Shown piece after piece: positions 21,988-33,737 of a stretch of DNA of 64,000 nt (position 1 is the stretch's first letter; the number at the start of each line of letters is the position of its first letter). The notes under the pieces are model-generated. The model had not been told where the DNA came from. It saw only the letters and a program-made list of their open reading frames with translations, and ran no database searches. The position numbers and the translations under genes are program-made. The stretch spans positions 55,952,598 through 56,016,597 of the forward strand of contig OU342631.1 of the NCBI GenBank assembly GCA_910589415.1, in the 5' to 3' direction. Source of the DNA: Malachius bipustulatus. Its lineage: Eukaryota; Arthropoda; Insecta; Coleoptera; Melyridae.

Positions 21988-23121
21988 TCCCGTGCGGTTG
22001 AGTACCCATCGGGCGCGTCCCCAGGTGGCGGATAGGGGGGGGAAGGCCTTACAATGAGCGTAAGTGAGTAGGGTTAGCAGACTGGTAGCTCAGAAAGCCC
22101 TGCCACGGATCACCTCCCCTAACCTAGTTATCGTGTCGTGACTAAAGGTCTGCACTAGGTACAACGGCGCCAGAGACGTCCGACTGTGGAATCTCTGATA
22201 TACCGTATCATCTGTTGCGTGGTCACGTTCCGCGCACAGCGACTGGATAGAAGGCCAGCCCTACTGGATTCAACCTTGGGGCACCAGGGGGTACCCCGCT
22301 GTATCAATCCCCTCACCTTTGGATGCGGGGCTCTGCATAGGTGAAACACCCTTCCCTAGCTACTCGTGGGATCAACCATGGTAAGAAACAAAAAACCAAG
22401 AAATCGCGGGACATCACCGCAAAACAGACTGCTGACCGAGCGGGGCTTGTCACCCGTCAAGACAGTCGGCAATCTAAACAATCCTTGTGCTCGAGACCAC
22501 CTCGAACCGAACGCAAGAAGAATGCCCACTCATTGACAAGAAAAGGAGCATCGACACCCTTCATAGGACCAGCACCATTCTGTGGCTTCGAAGATACTTT
22601 CTTCAAGCAGAACTTGAAAAGTAAGAAGAAAACTGAGAGAAACCCATTGGAGGAACCTCTCGGGGTTGAGACAAGCCAAAGACTTCTCGGGAATTTTAAC
22701 CGAGAGAGGTCGAAGATACTCTTCAACCTCAGCAAGGAACATCTCAGAACACTGACGGGATTCCTAATGAGACATTGCAAGCTCAAGGAACGCCTGAGGA
22801 AGTTAGGCATAGAAGAAAATGGCGTCTGCAGATTCTGCGGGAAAGGAGACGAGACACCACGTCACCTGCTGCTCAACTGCGATGCGATAGAACTCAAAAG
22901 AAGTAATGTTCTGAGCCATCACCGGCTAGAGGCAGGGAACTTACCCGACCTTGATCTTCTCAAAATCCTGAAGTTTCTCAAGGAAACGGACTTGGAGGGT
23001 GCTCCACTAAAGGGATTCCACTAATTCCACACCAGGCGAAGCACAGTAGAGGGGATACAATAGATCTATTAGGTCGCGGTAACTTAATCACCCTCAAAAA
23101 TACAAATAAAATACAAATACA
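21988..23121 (+). mobile_element. Internally deleted LINE copy with intact ends
   Basis: The 13-bp direct repeat AACTACAAGTCTT lies at 21975-21987 and 23122-23134. The insert opens with a GC-richer 5' untranslated region (CCCGTGCGGTTGAGTACCC) and an ORF1-like start (ATG 22378, MVRNKKPRNRG). It then jumps to the C-terminus of an RNase H-bearing LINE polyprotein and ends in an ACAAATAAAATACAAAT A-rich tail. It has lost nearly all of both ORFs yet kept 5' and 3' ends and a target duplication, so it was copied in trans. Confidence 0.8.
22341..23024 (+). pseudogene. Residual C-terminus of I/R1-type LINE ORF2
   Basis: The frame from about 22680 carries NRERSKILFNLSKEHLRTL and the CCHC-like finger CRFCGKGDETPRHLLLNC that ends RNase H-containing LINE polyproteins. 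The upstream half of the 227-aa frame is 5' UTR/ORF1-derived and not a real protein start. It has no catalytic domain. Confidence 0.7.
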
Positions 23122-23302
23122 AACTACAAGTCTTACATGATTCGATAACATAACGCCAACTGCTACAATTGTAAAATTTCAATAATTTCATACATTTATG
23201 CATTAGCTACATATTTGTAGACTTGTCGCGACATGTTTATGAGGACAGTGTAGCCGGTCAAATAATTACGTTGTCGTGTGAAACTGATGTGTATGAAGAA
23301 AA

Positions 23303-24125
23303 ATGTCTTCAAAACAAATTGTTTTTGAGCGTAAAATGCAATTTTTAAATAAAATTAAAGAAAATAAACATATTCTTTTCGGTGCTTTCTCAGAAAAATT
23401 GGAAAAAGCAAAATAAAATACAAAAATTGAAATAAATGTCATTATTAGCCCATAGTATTTGTTTAGTTCCCGCGGATAAGGATTGGACCTATGTAAGGGA
23501 CACCGTCTGGCAGAATTTGAAAAAACCGCAATGGTAAGTTACTGCTATTTTTCTTATAATAGGGTTACTTAATTTTGGTATATAAGTCAAAATCGGTGAA
23601 AATCGATAACGCAAAAAAACTGGAACTGGTGGAATAGGAATGTTAACCGAAGTTGATAATTTGGTCCTGGATATTATTGGGAAATGGTCTCCAGTAATTT
23701 GCGGGCTTGGAGTTGTTGAGTCATTGGGAGAAACTCCGACCCCTGTAGATGATGGAGTCTCGGAAGATAACTCTGAAGTCAACAACAACCGACCCCCCAG
23801 AGACCATCAAGCACCATCTACTTCAACAGAAGGCAATAGTAAGTAGCAGTAGAAGTTACTCTAAATAAAAATTAAGTACAAAACTTACCAGGTTATTTTA
23901 CAGAACAAAAAAAAAGTCACCGGAAACGATTCTTTTAAAAAAGATCCTATAAAACAAGAGAAGCTTCAACTGCAAGTCGAATATTTAAAGTTGAAAAATT
24001 ATAAAACCAAATTGGAGATTCTCAATTGGAACAAGAGCTTAAATTGCCCAAGTCCGAGTTTACGGCAGTGTTACCAGCAGCAGCAGCAGTACAGTGTAAC
24101 TATGAGGTTGACAATGAAATGATCT
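23303..24125 (+). pseudogene. Myb/SANT-like accessory gene of a Harbinger transposon, decayed
   Basis: It is exon-like blocks of a small regulatory protein. 23313-23419 has a start and KENKHILFGAFSEKL, ended by a stop. 23476-23524 has KDWTYVRDTVWQNLKKPQW before GTAAGT. About 23620-23846 has KKTGTGGIGMLTEVDNLVLDI and a Ser/Pro-rich linker. From 23903, after TTTTACAG, comes a Leu/Lys coiled coil (LQLQVEYLKLKNYKTKLEI). The linker and coiled coil parallel the intact gene at 61925-63820. Such proteins accompany Harbinger transposases and carry them to DNA; the matching transposase lies on the minus strand at 29811-30545, beyond the inserted LINE. An AATAAAG signal sits near 24200. Confidence 0.6.
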
Positions 24126-24577
24126 TTTGCAATCTGTAATTATTATGCATTAATAATTATAATCTTTGTATTATTTTTGACATTGATCTCTTGTGTATAA
24201 TAAAGTTAATATCTCCTGAAATAATTTATAAGCTCTTGTAATCTAGCTTACTTTCGTGTTTGAGCTGCTCACCAAGGCAGACGCGTGTCCTGTGCTCCGT
24301 TGAGCTATTTTGTGTGCTGTGTGCTGTGTGCTGTGCTTGTTAAAATGTTGCAATACTGAATTGCTGCTTAGTTCCTGAAATCTACAGATGAGAAAAGTGT
24401 TCTTCATATTTTGCTGAAGACAACCTGCAAGCTTTTGCTGAAACAATCAATTTTGATCCAATCCCAAGAGAAGTAATCTTATTTGCCATATCTCACGACT
24501 ATTAAACATAGTGCTCTTGTTTATGAACTACATTACAAAATTACAAAACCGTCAACTAAGCAAGGTCGAGTAATGCA

Positions 24578-26691
24578 TTGAATCCATATCATAACAAATT
24601 GCAAACATCAACAACAACAAGAATAATGGTATTTTGCAACGTTTGTAACAACAAACTTGACACGTTAATAGATCGATACAAGGTCATCTGTTCAGGTGAG
24701 TGTCGCCGTATATTTTGTCAAAAATGTTCCGAATTAACAAAAGAACTTTACAAAGGCATCGCAAAGACTAATAACAGCTCTGTTCAGTTTGTCTGTAAAA
24801 TCTGCGATACCCAAAACCTAAAATACCTACACGGAACTGTCAAAAATATATCTGAGTCTATGAAAATAGAGATGAATTCGACGCATTGTCGAGAGATGTG
24901 AAAGACCTTAGAAGCCTAAAACCAATGATTGAAGAAATATATGATATGTGTCAGAAGATGGAGCACTCTAACAACCTAAGTGCTCAACATTCTGATTGCG
25001 CACGGCCCTACAGTCATCAACTCGACATTGAACCCCAAGCCCTACTTACCACGCTAACCCGAATACAGTCGGAAGTATCAACCATCATGTCCATATTCTA
25101 TAAAAGTGAAGATGAAGACACGTCCGTAAGGGTCGAAATTTATGATCCAGCGACAAGGCAGATAGAAAGTTCCATGACGAAGGGGCAGAAAGAGGTCAAT
25201 GCCATCTACTCCAACATGACTTCAATAACCAGAGGTATAGAAAGCCTACAGAGCTCTTCAAAAAATACAGACAAAAATACAATATTCACCTGTCATACCG
25301 GACCTCAAACCGCTGACTTGGACATTTCTCTACACCATCCATCCTCAGTTCAATCTAATATTGAAACCGACACTCAGACAATCCTCAATAAAATGACGAA
25401 GAATTTCAATAAAATTACGAAGAAAGCAGATGATTATTCGAATTCAAAAAGACGATATCAGTACATCCATATTGGAAATGTGCCGATTTCATTCAGTAAG
25501 CAGGCCATCATCAAATATATAAAATTTAAGTTAAATGAGTCAGAATTTATAAGAATCGAATCTCTTTCATCATCATTCGAAAACCAAAGATTCAAAAACT
25601 ATAAAATAGGCATCTGCAACAATAAAGCTGACATACTATTGGACCCGAAGTTTTGGCCACACAACATTTACGCTCGCAGGTTTTTTTCTCATTCTGCTGG
25701 AAATAAAAACCTAAATTCCAATCTGCCTACGCAAACTTCGTCTTTTTGCATTCCGCATTCCTCAGCACTATCACCTAAGAGGGATCAAATGTTGTGCGAT
25801 TCTGGTAGTACCGGAAATCCTACGCAGTCTCCTCAAAAATCAAAAAACAGCTATGGAAATTTCGTCGCTGAGCAGTCTTCCAACACAGCAGAACAATATG
25901 AGCAGAACTCGATGAGTAATCTGAAGTCCGCTGAACCGACCTCCGCTGTAAAGTTAACGCCTGATCAATCGACTACTGAGCAAGAAATCCAGAAACCTAC
26001 ACCCGGCTCTGGAAAGTGCCTGGCTAAACAGTCTATGGAGGAGCCAGAGCAACCTAAGAAGAACCTCATGCCCGAACGTCAAAACACCCCTGAATCTCCA
26101 TCATGGCTCAACGCTATTTGGCCCCCTCTGGCGAGACTAACAAAAACGTCTGCCGAAACTGAGGGAATTTTTCTACTCTCCAGACTGCGTCAGCCTGAGT
26201 TCTTCCGTAATGTCCGTCTATATTTGGCCTACCTTTATGACAGACCAGAATCAACATGCCTTCATGGTGAGACAAAAAACAGTGTCAGACTACTCCTAGC
26301 CTCTGAAGGTTTTCCCACCGAAAGAAAAGACCTGTTAATATATTACAAAAGGTTTTACGAGAGCTATGGACTAACTGAATCGGACGCTGAAGATGATTTA
26401 AAGGCCCTTAGATCCCACCTATCTACGGAAAACACGAACCATCTCATGAAGGCCAGGGAAAACCAAAGGTTATATAGTACCTACCCTTTTTCACAAAAAG
26501 TGCGCGTCAGGAGCAAGAATCCTCCTGTGAAACACCCCCTTCGTCCCCAGTCCTTCACCTCCCCATTTCCAGCTTTCAAGTCAAAAAGGATCCCAATAAG
26601 ACTGACCTTACTTCTCTTCAATCACTCCCCTCCTCTTCTCATAATTATAGACACGAAATCCGGGTGTTACACATCAACATTCAATCCTTAA
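24578..26691 (+). pseudogene. LINE ORF1 with PHD-like zinc finger (one frameshift)
   Basis: Frame 24578-24901 carries a Cys-rich PHD-like finger (CNVCNNKL ... CRRIFCQKCSEL ... FVCKICDT). One base shift at about 24885 joins it to 24886-26691, which has a helical part, then an RNA-binding-like fold (YIHIGNVPISFSKQAIIKYI ... LDPKFWPHNIYARRFF, about 25455-25685), then a Ser/Pro/Gln-rich tail. This domain order is typical of CR1-type ORF1 RNA-binding proteins. It overlaps the ORF2 start by 28 nt. Confidence 0.75.
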
Positions 26692-29489
26692 ATAACTCTT
26701 TGAATGGTCTGAGTATCATGACTCTTGATCTGGGATTCCCAGAGCTTATTTGCCTGAATGAACACTTCCTAACATCAGAAAATATACAGAGGATCAAAAT
26801 CGATAATTACAACCTCTCCTCTTTTTTCTGCAGACAGTCAGCTGCAGAACGTGGAGGCTCAGCGGTTTATGTCAGGTGTGATATTGAGAGCCGAATCGTT
26901 CAGCGTCTTTGTTCCCTGTCGCAAACTCTTCTCTGTGAGATCTCGGCATCCGAAATTAAATTACAAACGCTAAAGGTTTTGATTCTGTCTGTATATCGCT
27001 CCCCTAGTTGTCCTGTAAAGGATTTCCTTTATCACCTAGACGAATTACTAGAAGCGGCTTCCCGATTCTCAAATAACGTAGTTCTTGCCGCAGACTTCAA
27101 TATTGATGTTCTCTGTGACAACCCTAGCACCTCTAGTCTGACCGAGATTCTATCTTCACATGGCTTCCAACTATGCTTCAGCAGTCCGACTAGGGTCACT
27201 AATACCTCCGCAACTTGCATTCATAATATTGCAATTTCTGGAGTACTAAGACTATTCTGCAGCAACACAATACCTACGTTTATTTCTGACTACCGCGCAC
27301 TTCATGCTACGCTTCGACTTCCGGACTCGGCCGTTACTCGGCAGTAAGCTCGTGGTGAGATGGAAGAGAGACATAAATGACCCCCTGCTCCTCGCTCAGT
27401 TTCAAAACGAGCTGATGAACGTTGACTGGCAGGATCTTCTGGATGCCCCTGATACCAATTCCAAATACTCCTGCTTCGCTAACACTCTCTCTTATTATTT
27501 TGACTGGTATTTTCCTCTCAGAAAATCAAGAATTCGTGATTCTGGGCTTACCAGACCTCAATGGCTTACCCCAGAAATACGTCAACTTTATGACAGAATA
27601 AATTTCCTAAATGAACTGAAAAATACATCCAACGAGCAGTTCAAGTGCCAGTTAGCCAGACTTCAGCGAAAGTTCGGGTATTTGGTGAGACGCGAGACCA
27701 GACGTCGCAATGACATATATATCAGCGGGGGATCGAGGAACTCAATTGTCAAAACTCAGTCAAGAAGGATCCTGCAGAAATTGCTGAGATACTCAACAGC
27801 GTATTTCTTTCAAACAACTCTCCCACCGTCAGCCACACTCACGGATCCACTGTGCCTGTTCTCGTCTCTTCGTCATCTTTCATGTTGTACCCTACATCAC
27901 CTGGCGAAATTATAAGGCTAGCTTCCAGATTTAAAAACAAAAAGTCGTCAGGTCTAGACGAGATTCCTTCCTTCATTGCGAAGTATTGTATATCTGAACT
28001 TGCCCAACCCTTATCGAAAATTTATAACAACTCCTTTGAGACCGGCGTATTCCCCGATAAACTCAAGACAGCCCTGGCTAAACCCATTTACAAGAAGAGC
28101 GACGTCAAAGACCCAGACAACTACAGACCAATTAGCTTACTATCCGTGTTTGATAAAATTCTCGAATCCCTCGTCTCCTCGCGTCTTCTTGACTTCTTAA
28201 ATAAGACTGAGACTCTTTCCCGCTCCCAACACGGTTTCCTGAGGAACAGATCAACTGAGACGGCTCTAATACAACTTACTGAGTACATCTCTGAGGGCAT
28301 GGAAGAGGGCATGCGAACGGCTGGATGGCTTCTGGACCTTTCCAAGGCTTTCGATAGTGTGTGCCACGAATGCCTGCTTCGGAAGTTGGAGAGCATTGGT
28401 GTTCGCGGATTGCCCCTAAAGTGGTTTGCCAGCTACTTACGGGAAAGAACCCAGGCGGTACAGCTCCCTGCGTCTGATGGTCGATTTGTGAGATCCCACT
28501 TTGCTCCAATCTCCTCAGGAGTAACCCAGGGTAGCGTACTCGGCCCGCTTCTTTTCCTTAACGATTTGGGCTCCTCAATTTCTTCCCCCACCTCTCTATG
28601 TGTTAATTATGCAGACGATACAACCATCCTCATCAGGTTGAAAACAAGCGACCTCACTGAAATAATAAAATCAACTAAACTTCCATTGGAAGCAGCATCT
28701 TTATGGCTTAGAGAAAATAAACTAAGACTGAATTTAACAAAAACCGAGTAGATTGACTTCCATTCTTGCCGTTCTCGCCTTCCTCCTTTACCGCCCATCC
28801 CAACCGTTAGTACTGAGATCTCTCCTACGCGGGTTGTGAAATTCTTGGGCTTTTACATCGATCAAAACTTGAACTGGCTGACTCACACTGACCACTTGTG
28901 CCGACGCCTTGCTAGCTCCTGTTTCCTTCTGAAACAACTCCAACACACTGTGTCTCATGACGTTCTTCTCTCCGCATACTACGGTCATTTTTACAGTCAC
29001 ATATCCTATGGCCTGGCCGTATGGGGCGGATCACAGGGTTCTTTACGCAGTCTTTCTTCTGCAGAAGAGAGCTATCGGGATACTGGCAGGCTTGTCCATA
29101 CATCAGTCCGGTAGGGGTCACTTCAGGCGTCTCGGTCTCCTCACGTTGCCTGCTGTTTATGTCTGTCTTCTCTTATGTCTGTCTGCTGTCTATGTATGTT
29201 CTCTCTTCTCAAACTGATTTACAAACATCAAGCCAAACTTGATCGTTTCCGATTCACACACCATTATCAGACCAGGCTCAATCTTTTCAAACTACCAACT
29301 CACCATCTCACTTCCACCGAAAAGACATTCACGTACGCGGCCATAAAATTCCTTAATCACTTCAGGATAGACCCCGCAACCTTTGGATTCTCTCAGTTCA
29401 AGGCACATCTCCGAAGATATCTCACAGACCTGGAACCCTATTCTACCATGGATATTCTGTCTTCCTCCCCCCCTCCCCACCCTTATTGA
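26664..29489 (+). pseudogene. LINE ORF2: endonuclease and reverse transcriptase, damaged
   Basis: The endonuclease (26664-27347) shows NIQSLNNSL, LNEHFL, VYRSPSC, AADFNID and ISDYRALH. The RT (27852-28751 frame) shows SSGLDEIPSF, YRPISLLSVFDKILE, LDLSKAFDSV, SSGVTQGSVLGPLLF and the catalytic NYADDTT at about 28610. The Ile-Tyr expected before NDL is missing, a small in-frame deletion. Breaks lie at about 27310 and 27860, with a stop at 28751. The thumb and C-terminus continue in shifted frames to 29489. The protein would nick DNA and prime reverse transcription on the target. The C-terminal part matches the scrap at 10005. Confidence 0.82.
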
Positions 29490-29810
29490 TTCATTAACCT
29501 AGCACCTTGTCACTAGGATATGTATAATTGTAAATGACAATGTAGTGTATACAATGACTAGCATTAGATTCTAGAAAATTTCCTTTATTTGTTCTTCTCA
29601 ATTTTCTCTGATGCTTTTGTGATTGTGATCAATGTGTTATAATGCCTATCGCTTGCGTATGACCTTTTGATTACGCAGGCGAATTTATGTGTACTACTGC
29701 GGTTTGTTCTTTGTTTGTGTATTATTATCATCGCTTACAACGCTATTGTACTAATCAATGATTGTTGAATTTAATGGTACAATAAAGAGATTTATTATTA
29801 TTATTAGCTT

Positions 29811-30545
29811 GGGCCCCAATAGGAGCAGGTGCATCATCTTCGTGATTTTCAGCATTATCTTCATCATCTGAGATGTGTTCATCAATTGCAAAATCTTCTG
29901 CAATTTGATCATCTTTTGAAATATTAGATAGAGTCGCACAACATTTAAAAATATTTGCAGCAAAAATAGGGTCGACCGAAGATGATTTAAACAAGGAAAT
30001 TTTTCCTTCAAAATGCCAAATGCATATTCTATTATTCGTCTTGTCCGTTTGTGAGCTCCGTTGAAATTATTTTGCGCATGATTCAATGGATTTTCATATG
30101 TTGGTGGAATAAATCATTGTTTCAGTGGATAAGCGGAGTCTCCGAGTATTACAGCATTGGGATGAGGTCTCCAACCATATTCCATTCTCCGGAATAAATT
30201 ACTGTTACGAAGTACTCGAGCATCATGGACACTACCGGACCAGTTGGTACTAACATAGTAGAACTTCATATCAGGACGACAAACAGCCATGTAGTTGATC
30301 GAATCTTTGCCGTAGCGATCCGAGCTATGTTCGGGACAAGGTTTCCAAAAAGTGGATGAAGTAGAGCATCAAAATATTCGAGAGAAATGTGTGACATTTT
30401 TAAATCAAATTTGTCTAACAAAGGAAGAAATATCCAAGTTACATAAGAAAACACAAGAGGGCAGAATTCAAATCCTACATGGAAAAATGAAACTGCGATG
30501 CGAGTTACTTGTGACGATTTCGGGATGATTTGCAAAGCCAAAAAG
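29811..30545 (-). pseudogene. PIF/Harbinger DDE transposase, 3' part
   Basis: Read on the minus strand: YGKDSINYMAVCRPDMKFYY and WSGSVHDARVLRNSNLF (30320-30200), then ILGDSAYP with its catalytic Asp (about 30150), then NHAQNNFNGAHKRTRRIIEYAFGILK (30085-30010), then a shifted C-terminus (FAANIFKCCATLSNISKD) and an acidic tail to 29815. The N-terminal part is badly degraded and the frame shifts at least twice. It faces the Myb/SANT gene at 23303-24125 across the inserted LINE, the usual convergent pair of a Harbinger transposon. Confidence 0.78.
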
Positions 30546-30599
30546 TCATATACGCAAACATTCTGAAAACTCTAACGTCTGAAGTTAATTTGACAAAAG

Positions 30600-31160
30600 T
30601 CGAAGTGTGAAAAGATGGTAGTTCAAAAATACCAAAGTCTTAAAAACGTTCGGTGCGAAAGATCGGGATTGTTGGTCCGTCAAATATACGGGTTTATTGC
30701 AGGTTCCCCTGACGGGTTAGTTGATAGTGACGGTATCATAGAAATTAAGTGTCCTTATAAAGAACGAAATTTCCATCCCGACGAGATTGCTTTTGATTTC
30801 ATTAACGTGGAAGATGGGTCGCTAAAAACAGGTCATCATTTCTATTACGAAACTCAAGGTCTTCTGGAAATTACAAACAGACCTTGGTGTGATTTAATTA
30901 TATACACGCAAAAAGGCTTGAAAGTTATTAGAGTAAATAGATGTGTGCGATTTTGGAAAAAAATATTTTTACAACTAAAATATTTCTATTTATTTTATAT
31001 GCTTCCGAGACTAACTCAACCTGAATCTGAAATTATTGAACTTTCGAGAAAATGGCGGCCATTAAAAGATATTAGTTTGTTGCCTAATGGAATGATCGAT
31101 GATATAGATTTCTATAAGTCACTAATACATAGAGGGTTACATTGTGACTGTAATGTCTGA
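30600..31160 (+). pseudogene. YqaJ-like exonuclease domain
   Basis: The 181-aa frame shows the PD-(D/E)XK nuclease signature of the YqaJ/alkaline-exonuclease family: AGSPDGLVDSDG followed by IIEIKCPYKE (D ... E-x-K), then HHFYYETQGLLEITNRPWCD with the conserved Gln, and a C-terminal FWKKIFLQLKYFY. In phages and some transposons this family resects DNA 5' to 3' for recombination. The N-terminal half of the domain is missing. It is followed within 100 bp by a Ulp1-like peptidase in the same orientation, which suggests one original polyprotein. Confidence 0.75.
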
Positions 31161-31830
31161 TTTGCAGTTTTCACCTAAACAACTTTTCATAGATGACTTT
31201 CTAACATTGGACGCAAAGCAATGTTTAAGCAGTTTTGTAATCGACCATTTTTGCATGTGTTAAGTAGAAAGATTGACAATCAGTTTCAAATTGTTTCAAC
31301 GGCCAAATCATCAATCATTTTCGGCGACGAGAAATATACCTCAGATTTTGTTTCAGGGATTAGTTTATTTATGAAACCTGTAGTTGTCATGTCTGTGTAT
31401 AGGAATGTGCATTTCATTTTGATAACCATAAATGAACCAAAAATGTAATCGTTATTCTTGATCCAGTTGGAAATGAAAGTCGGATTCAGGAGTATTATTT
31501 TAATAAAATTAGCAAATTTTGTGACCAGAAAACGATCTGTCTCAAAGATTTCACAGTGAAAACTATTAAGCATGCTAATCAGGATGTCCGCAAAGATGCA
31601 TACAATTGTGGCATTTATGTCATACATTTCTTTGAATGTATGACTAAAAATGCTTCTTTAAATCAAGCATTCGATTCGGACCTTGCTAGGAGTCTTATGG
31701 AAGAAAATATTATTGCAAAACAGTGACGACATGCATGACAAATGCATACACTGTTCTTTTGATGTGAACAACGCAGCATTTCAATGCGAATCTTGTTTAC
31801 GAAAAATTCACAATAAATGTTTTTAGGGTA
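31161..31830 (+). pseudogene. Ulp1-like (C48) cysteine peptidase with Cys-rich tail, broken
   Basis: Segments in three frames: DDFLTLDAKQCLSSFVIDHF at about 31190; VVVMSVYRNVHFILITINEP with the catalytic His at about 31405; DPVGN at about 31460; and DAYNCGIYVIHFFE with the catalytic Cys at about 31600. This is the His-Asp-Cys order of SUMO-protease-fold peptidases. A C-x2-C zinc-ribbon-like tail (CIHCSF ... FQCESCLRK) follows at about 31745-31805. At least three frameshifts or stops make it inactive. It lies directly after the YqaJ-like nuclease. Confidence 0.7.
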
Positions 31831-31918
31831 AAGGCAAATATTTAACGATATCGGCGACTTGTGTCGCACGAATCAGATAGGCGGTAGTTGTCGTTTCAAA
31901 GTGGCGGCCTTTTGAATT

Positions 31919-32566
31919 TTAGGGTGAAGGTTCACTCCCTAACTCTTCTGGATTATTATTTTTACCATTAACTGCGTTATTTTCTTTATTTGTCTCTCTA
32001 TCGTCTCCATCTGAATGTTGACTGTTCTCTAGATTGATTTCACTCCCAATGCTGTCTTCTTTGCTGTCTTCTTCATTGCTGTCTTCGTCATTGCTGCCTT
32101 CAATACAATTTTCTTCGTAATGAAGAACATGTTCGTAATCAGGATCATCTTCGTGATAATCAGACTCATCATCTTGATTACTGAATTTATTATAGTCGAG
32201 ATGAGAGTTGTCGCAAATATAAGGAACTTCACATTCAACTTTCTGCCCATCAAGTTTCTTATTTGGAGATTCACTACCAGTAAAAATATTTTGTAAAACA
32301 GGATCGCAACCTGACGTGGTTGCATTTTCTTCTGGTTCTAGTACGATACCTAGCTTATTTAATTCGATGATTTCTCTAATTAAAGATGATGGTAGAATAC
32401 TATCCTCTTCTTCCATTGCCATTACCGTTTCTATTGTCATAGTAACATCCATATGAGTAGTTGGAGAAATAATAGTGTCTTCCGATGATAATTCTTGCTG
32501 GAAATGAATCTCTTCATTTTGTTCCGCTAAAGCCAACTGCACCAATAACTTGCCACGCGTCCCCAT
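31919..32566 (-). pseudogene. N-terminal acidic part of a DUF7869/Sola-like protein
   Basis: An open 215-aa minus-strand frame begins MGTRGKLLVQLALAEQNEE and is strongly acidic (DDESDYHEDDPDYEH, DEDSNEEDSKED). It resembles the variable N-terminus that precedes the RKRKR block in DUF7869-type transposases. It points away from the rest of such a gene at 32771-33360, so the two halves now lie head to head. It could instead be an unrelated acidic protein. Confidence 0.4.
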
Positions 32567-32770
32567 TTCTTATGTACAAAACCTTGTATTTGTGTGATTG
32601 GACTCGTATATCTATAATACAAAAACACGTATACGCATTGCTGTTTAATAAATACAATGTTTTCATTCAAAAGTAATGGATTACTGTATAGAAACATTGT
32701 AGTAATAATTGTTTTATATATTTTGTAACACATATTATGTGTTACCTCTATAAACGTTTTCCTATCAGAG

Positions 32771-33360
32771 ATGAGAAAGTTGAACATTGATTTATTTCAT
32801 CCCAGAAAAGATCAATGTGATCTTTGTTTCTCCCACAAAATGGGAAATGTAATAAGCGATGAAGTTTATACAAAACACTTAGCGTCAAAAGATAGAGCAA
32901 GAGCGGAAAAACAAAGAGACAAGTTGGAGGCCGTCGGAGGCCATTGCAGGAAACTTGAATGCTTCACTATCTATTCACTATCAAATTATGTGGAAATCAT
33001 TAAAGAAGCCCGACAAAAGAAAAGTCAGTATCAGGTTAAATACTTTAATCATGAATTTTTCAAAGACTATTCTGCAATAAAACCCTACTCGTCTATTCGT
33101 CCTGGTAAAAAAGTTGGTGACTCTACTGTTAATGATTTGAGAGCCCTCAAGTATTGCCCTACCGGCGATATTCATTACAAATTAGATTTTGACGAAGACT
33201 GGAAACCACTTCCCCAACGCAATAGAAATATTGGTTAAATCAAAAACCTTTATGAAGGACCATTGCCCATAAAAGGAAATAAAATATATAACCATCTACA
33301 GTCCCTAAAAGCGGTTATTCCGGCCGATTACCACGGATTTTATGACGCCCTTGTTCACTG
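32771..33360 (+). pseudogene. DUF7869/Sola-like transposase lacking its DDE core
   Basis: Frame 32771-33238 starts in the FHPRKDQCDLCF segment, equivalent to FTQKKDECELC at about 1540-1580. It runs to RDKLEAVGG and then jumps straight to the protein's C-terminus (FTIYSLSNYVEIIKEARQ ... YEGPLPI ... VIPADYHGFYDALV) ending at about 33360 across one stop. The stretch carrying the putative catalytic residues in the 1.5-2.5 kb copy is absent. The remaining 33361-33680 is AT-rich with poly-A and no gene. Confidence 0.55.
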
Positions 33361-33737
33361 ACTTCATTCAACTTGTTTAAGTTTAACATACAACACAATG
33401 TTTACGTGTTTGTTAGATTTTTTGTATTTTTTAAAAATAAACATTATTTCCTTCATTTTGTTTAATTAAATTTAATAATTTCATTCCCTCGTATGTCAGT
33501 TATTCATAAACTTTGTTATAAACTCGTACTTATCTCATATTTTTTCGCAAATTTGACATAAAAGTTAAATTTTTTCTCAATTACTCATTCTTTGCCGAAA
33601 AGATCAGTTAGATAACAAAAAAAAAAAAATCAATGACACGTTTCTAATAAACTTCAGATTATATAGTTTTTTGTGTTTCCTCTAAATTTTAATTGCATTT
33701 TTAGTCTTACGAGGTTTTGACTTTACGGCGACGAAAA

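Larger units (their letters stand above)
24250..29804 (+). mobile_element. Near full-length LINE (CR1/Jockey-like) with (TTA)n tail
   Basis: It is 5.55 kb flanked by TAGCTT at 24244-24249 and 29805-29810. It has a 5' UTR with GTGTGCT repeats (24305-24340), ORF1 (PHD-like finger), ORF2 (AP endonuclease and RT), a 3' UTR with AATAAAGAGA and a (TTA)n tail. It is inserted between the Myb/SANT and transposase genes of a Harbinger element. A truncated sibling tail sits at 10005-10509. ORF1 has one frameshift and ORF2 several lesions, so the copy is probably dead. Confidence 0.85.
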
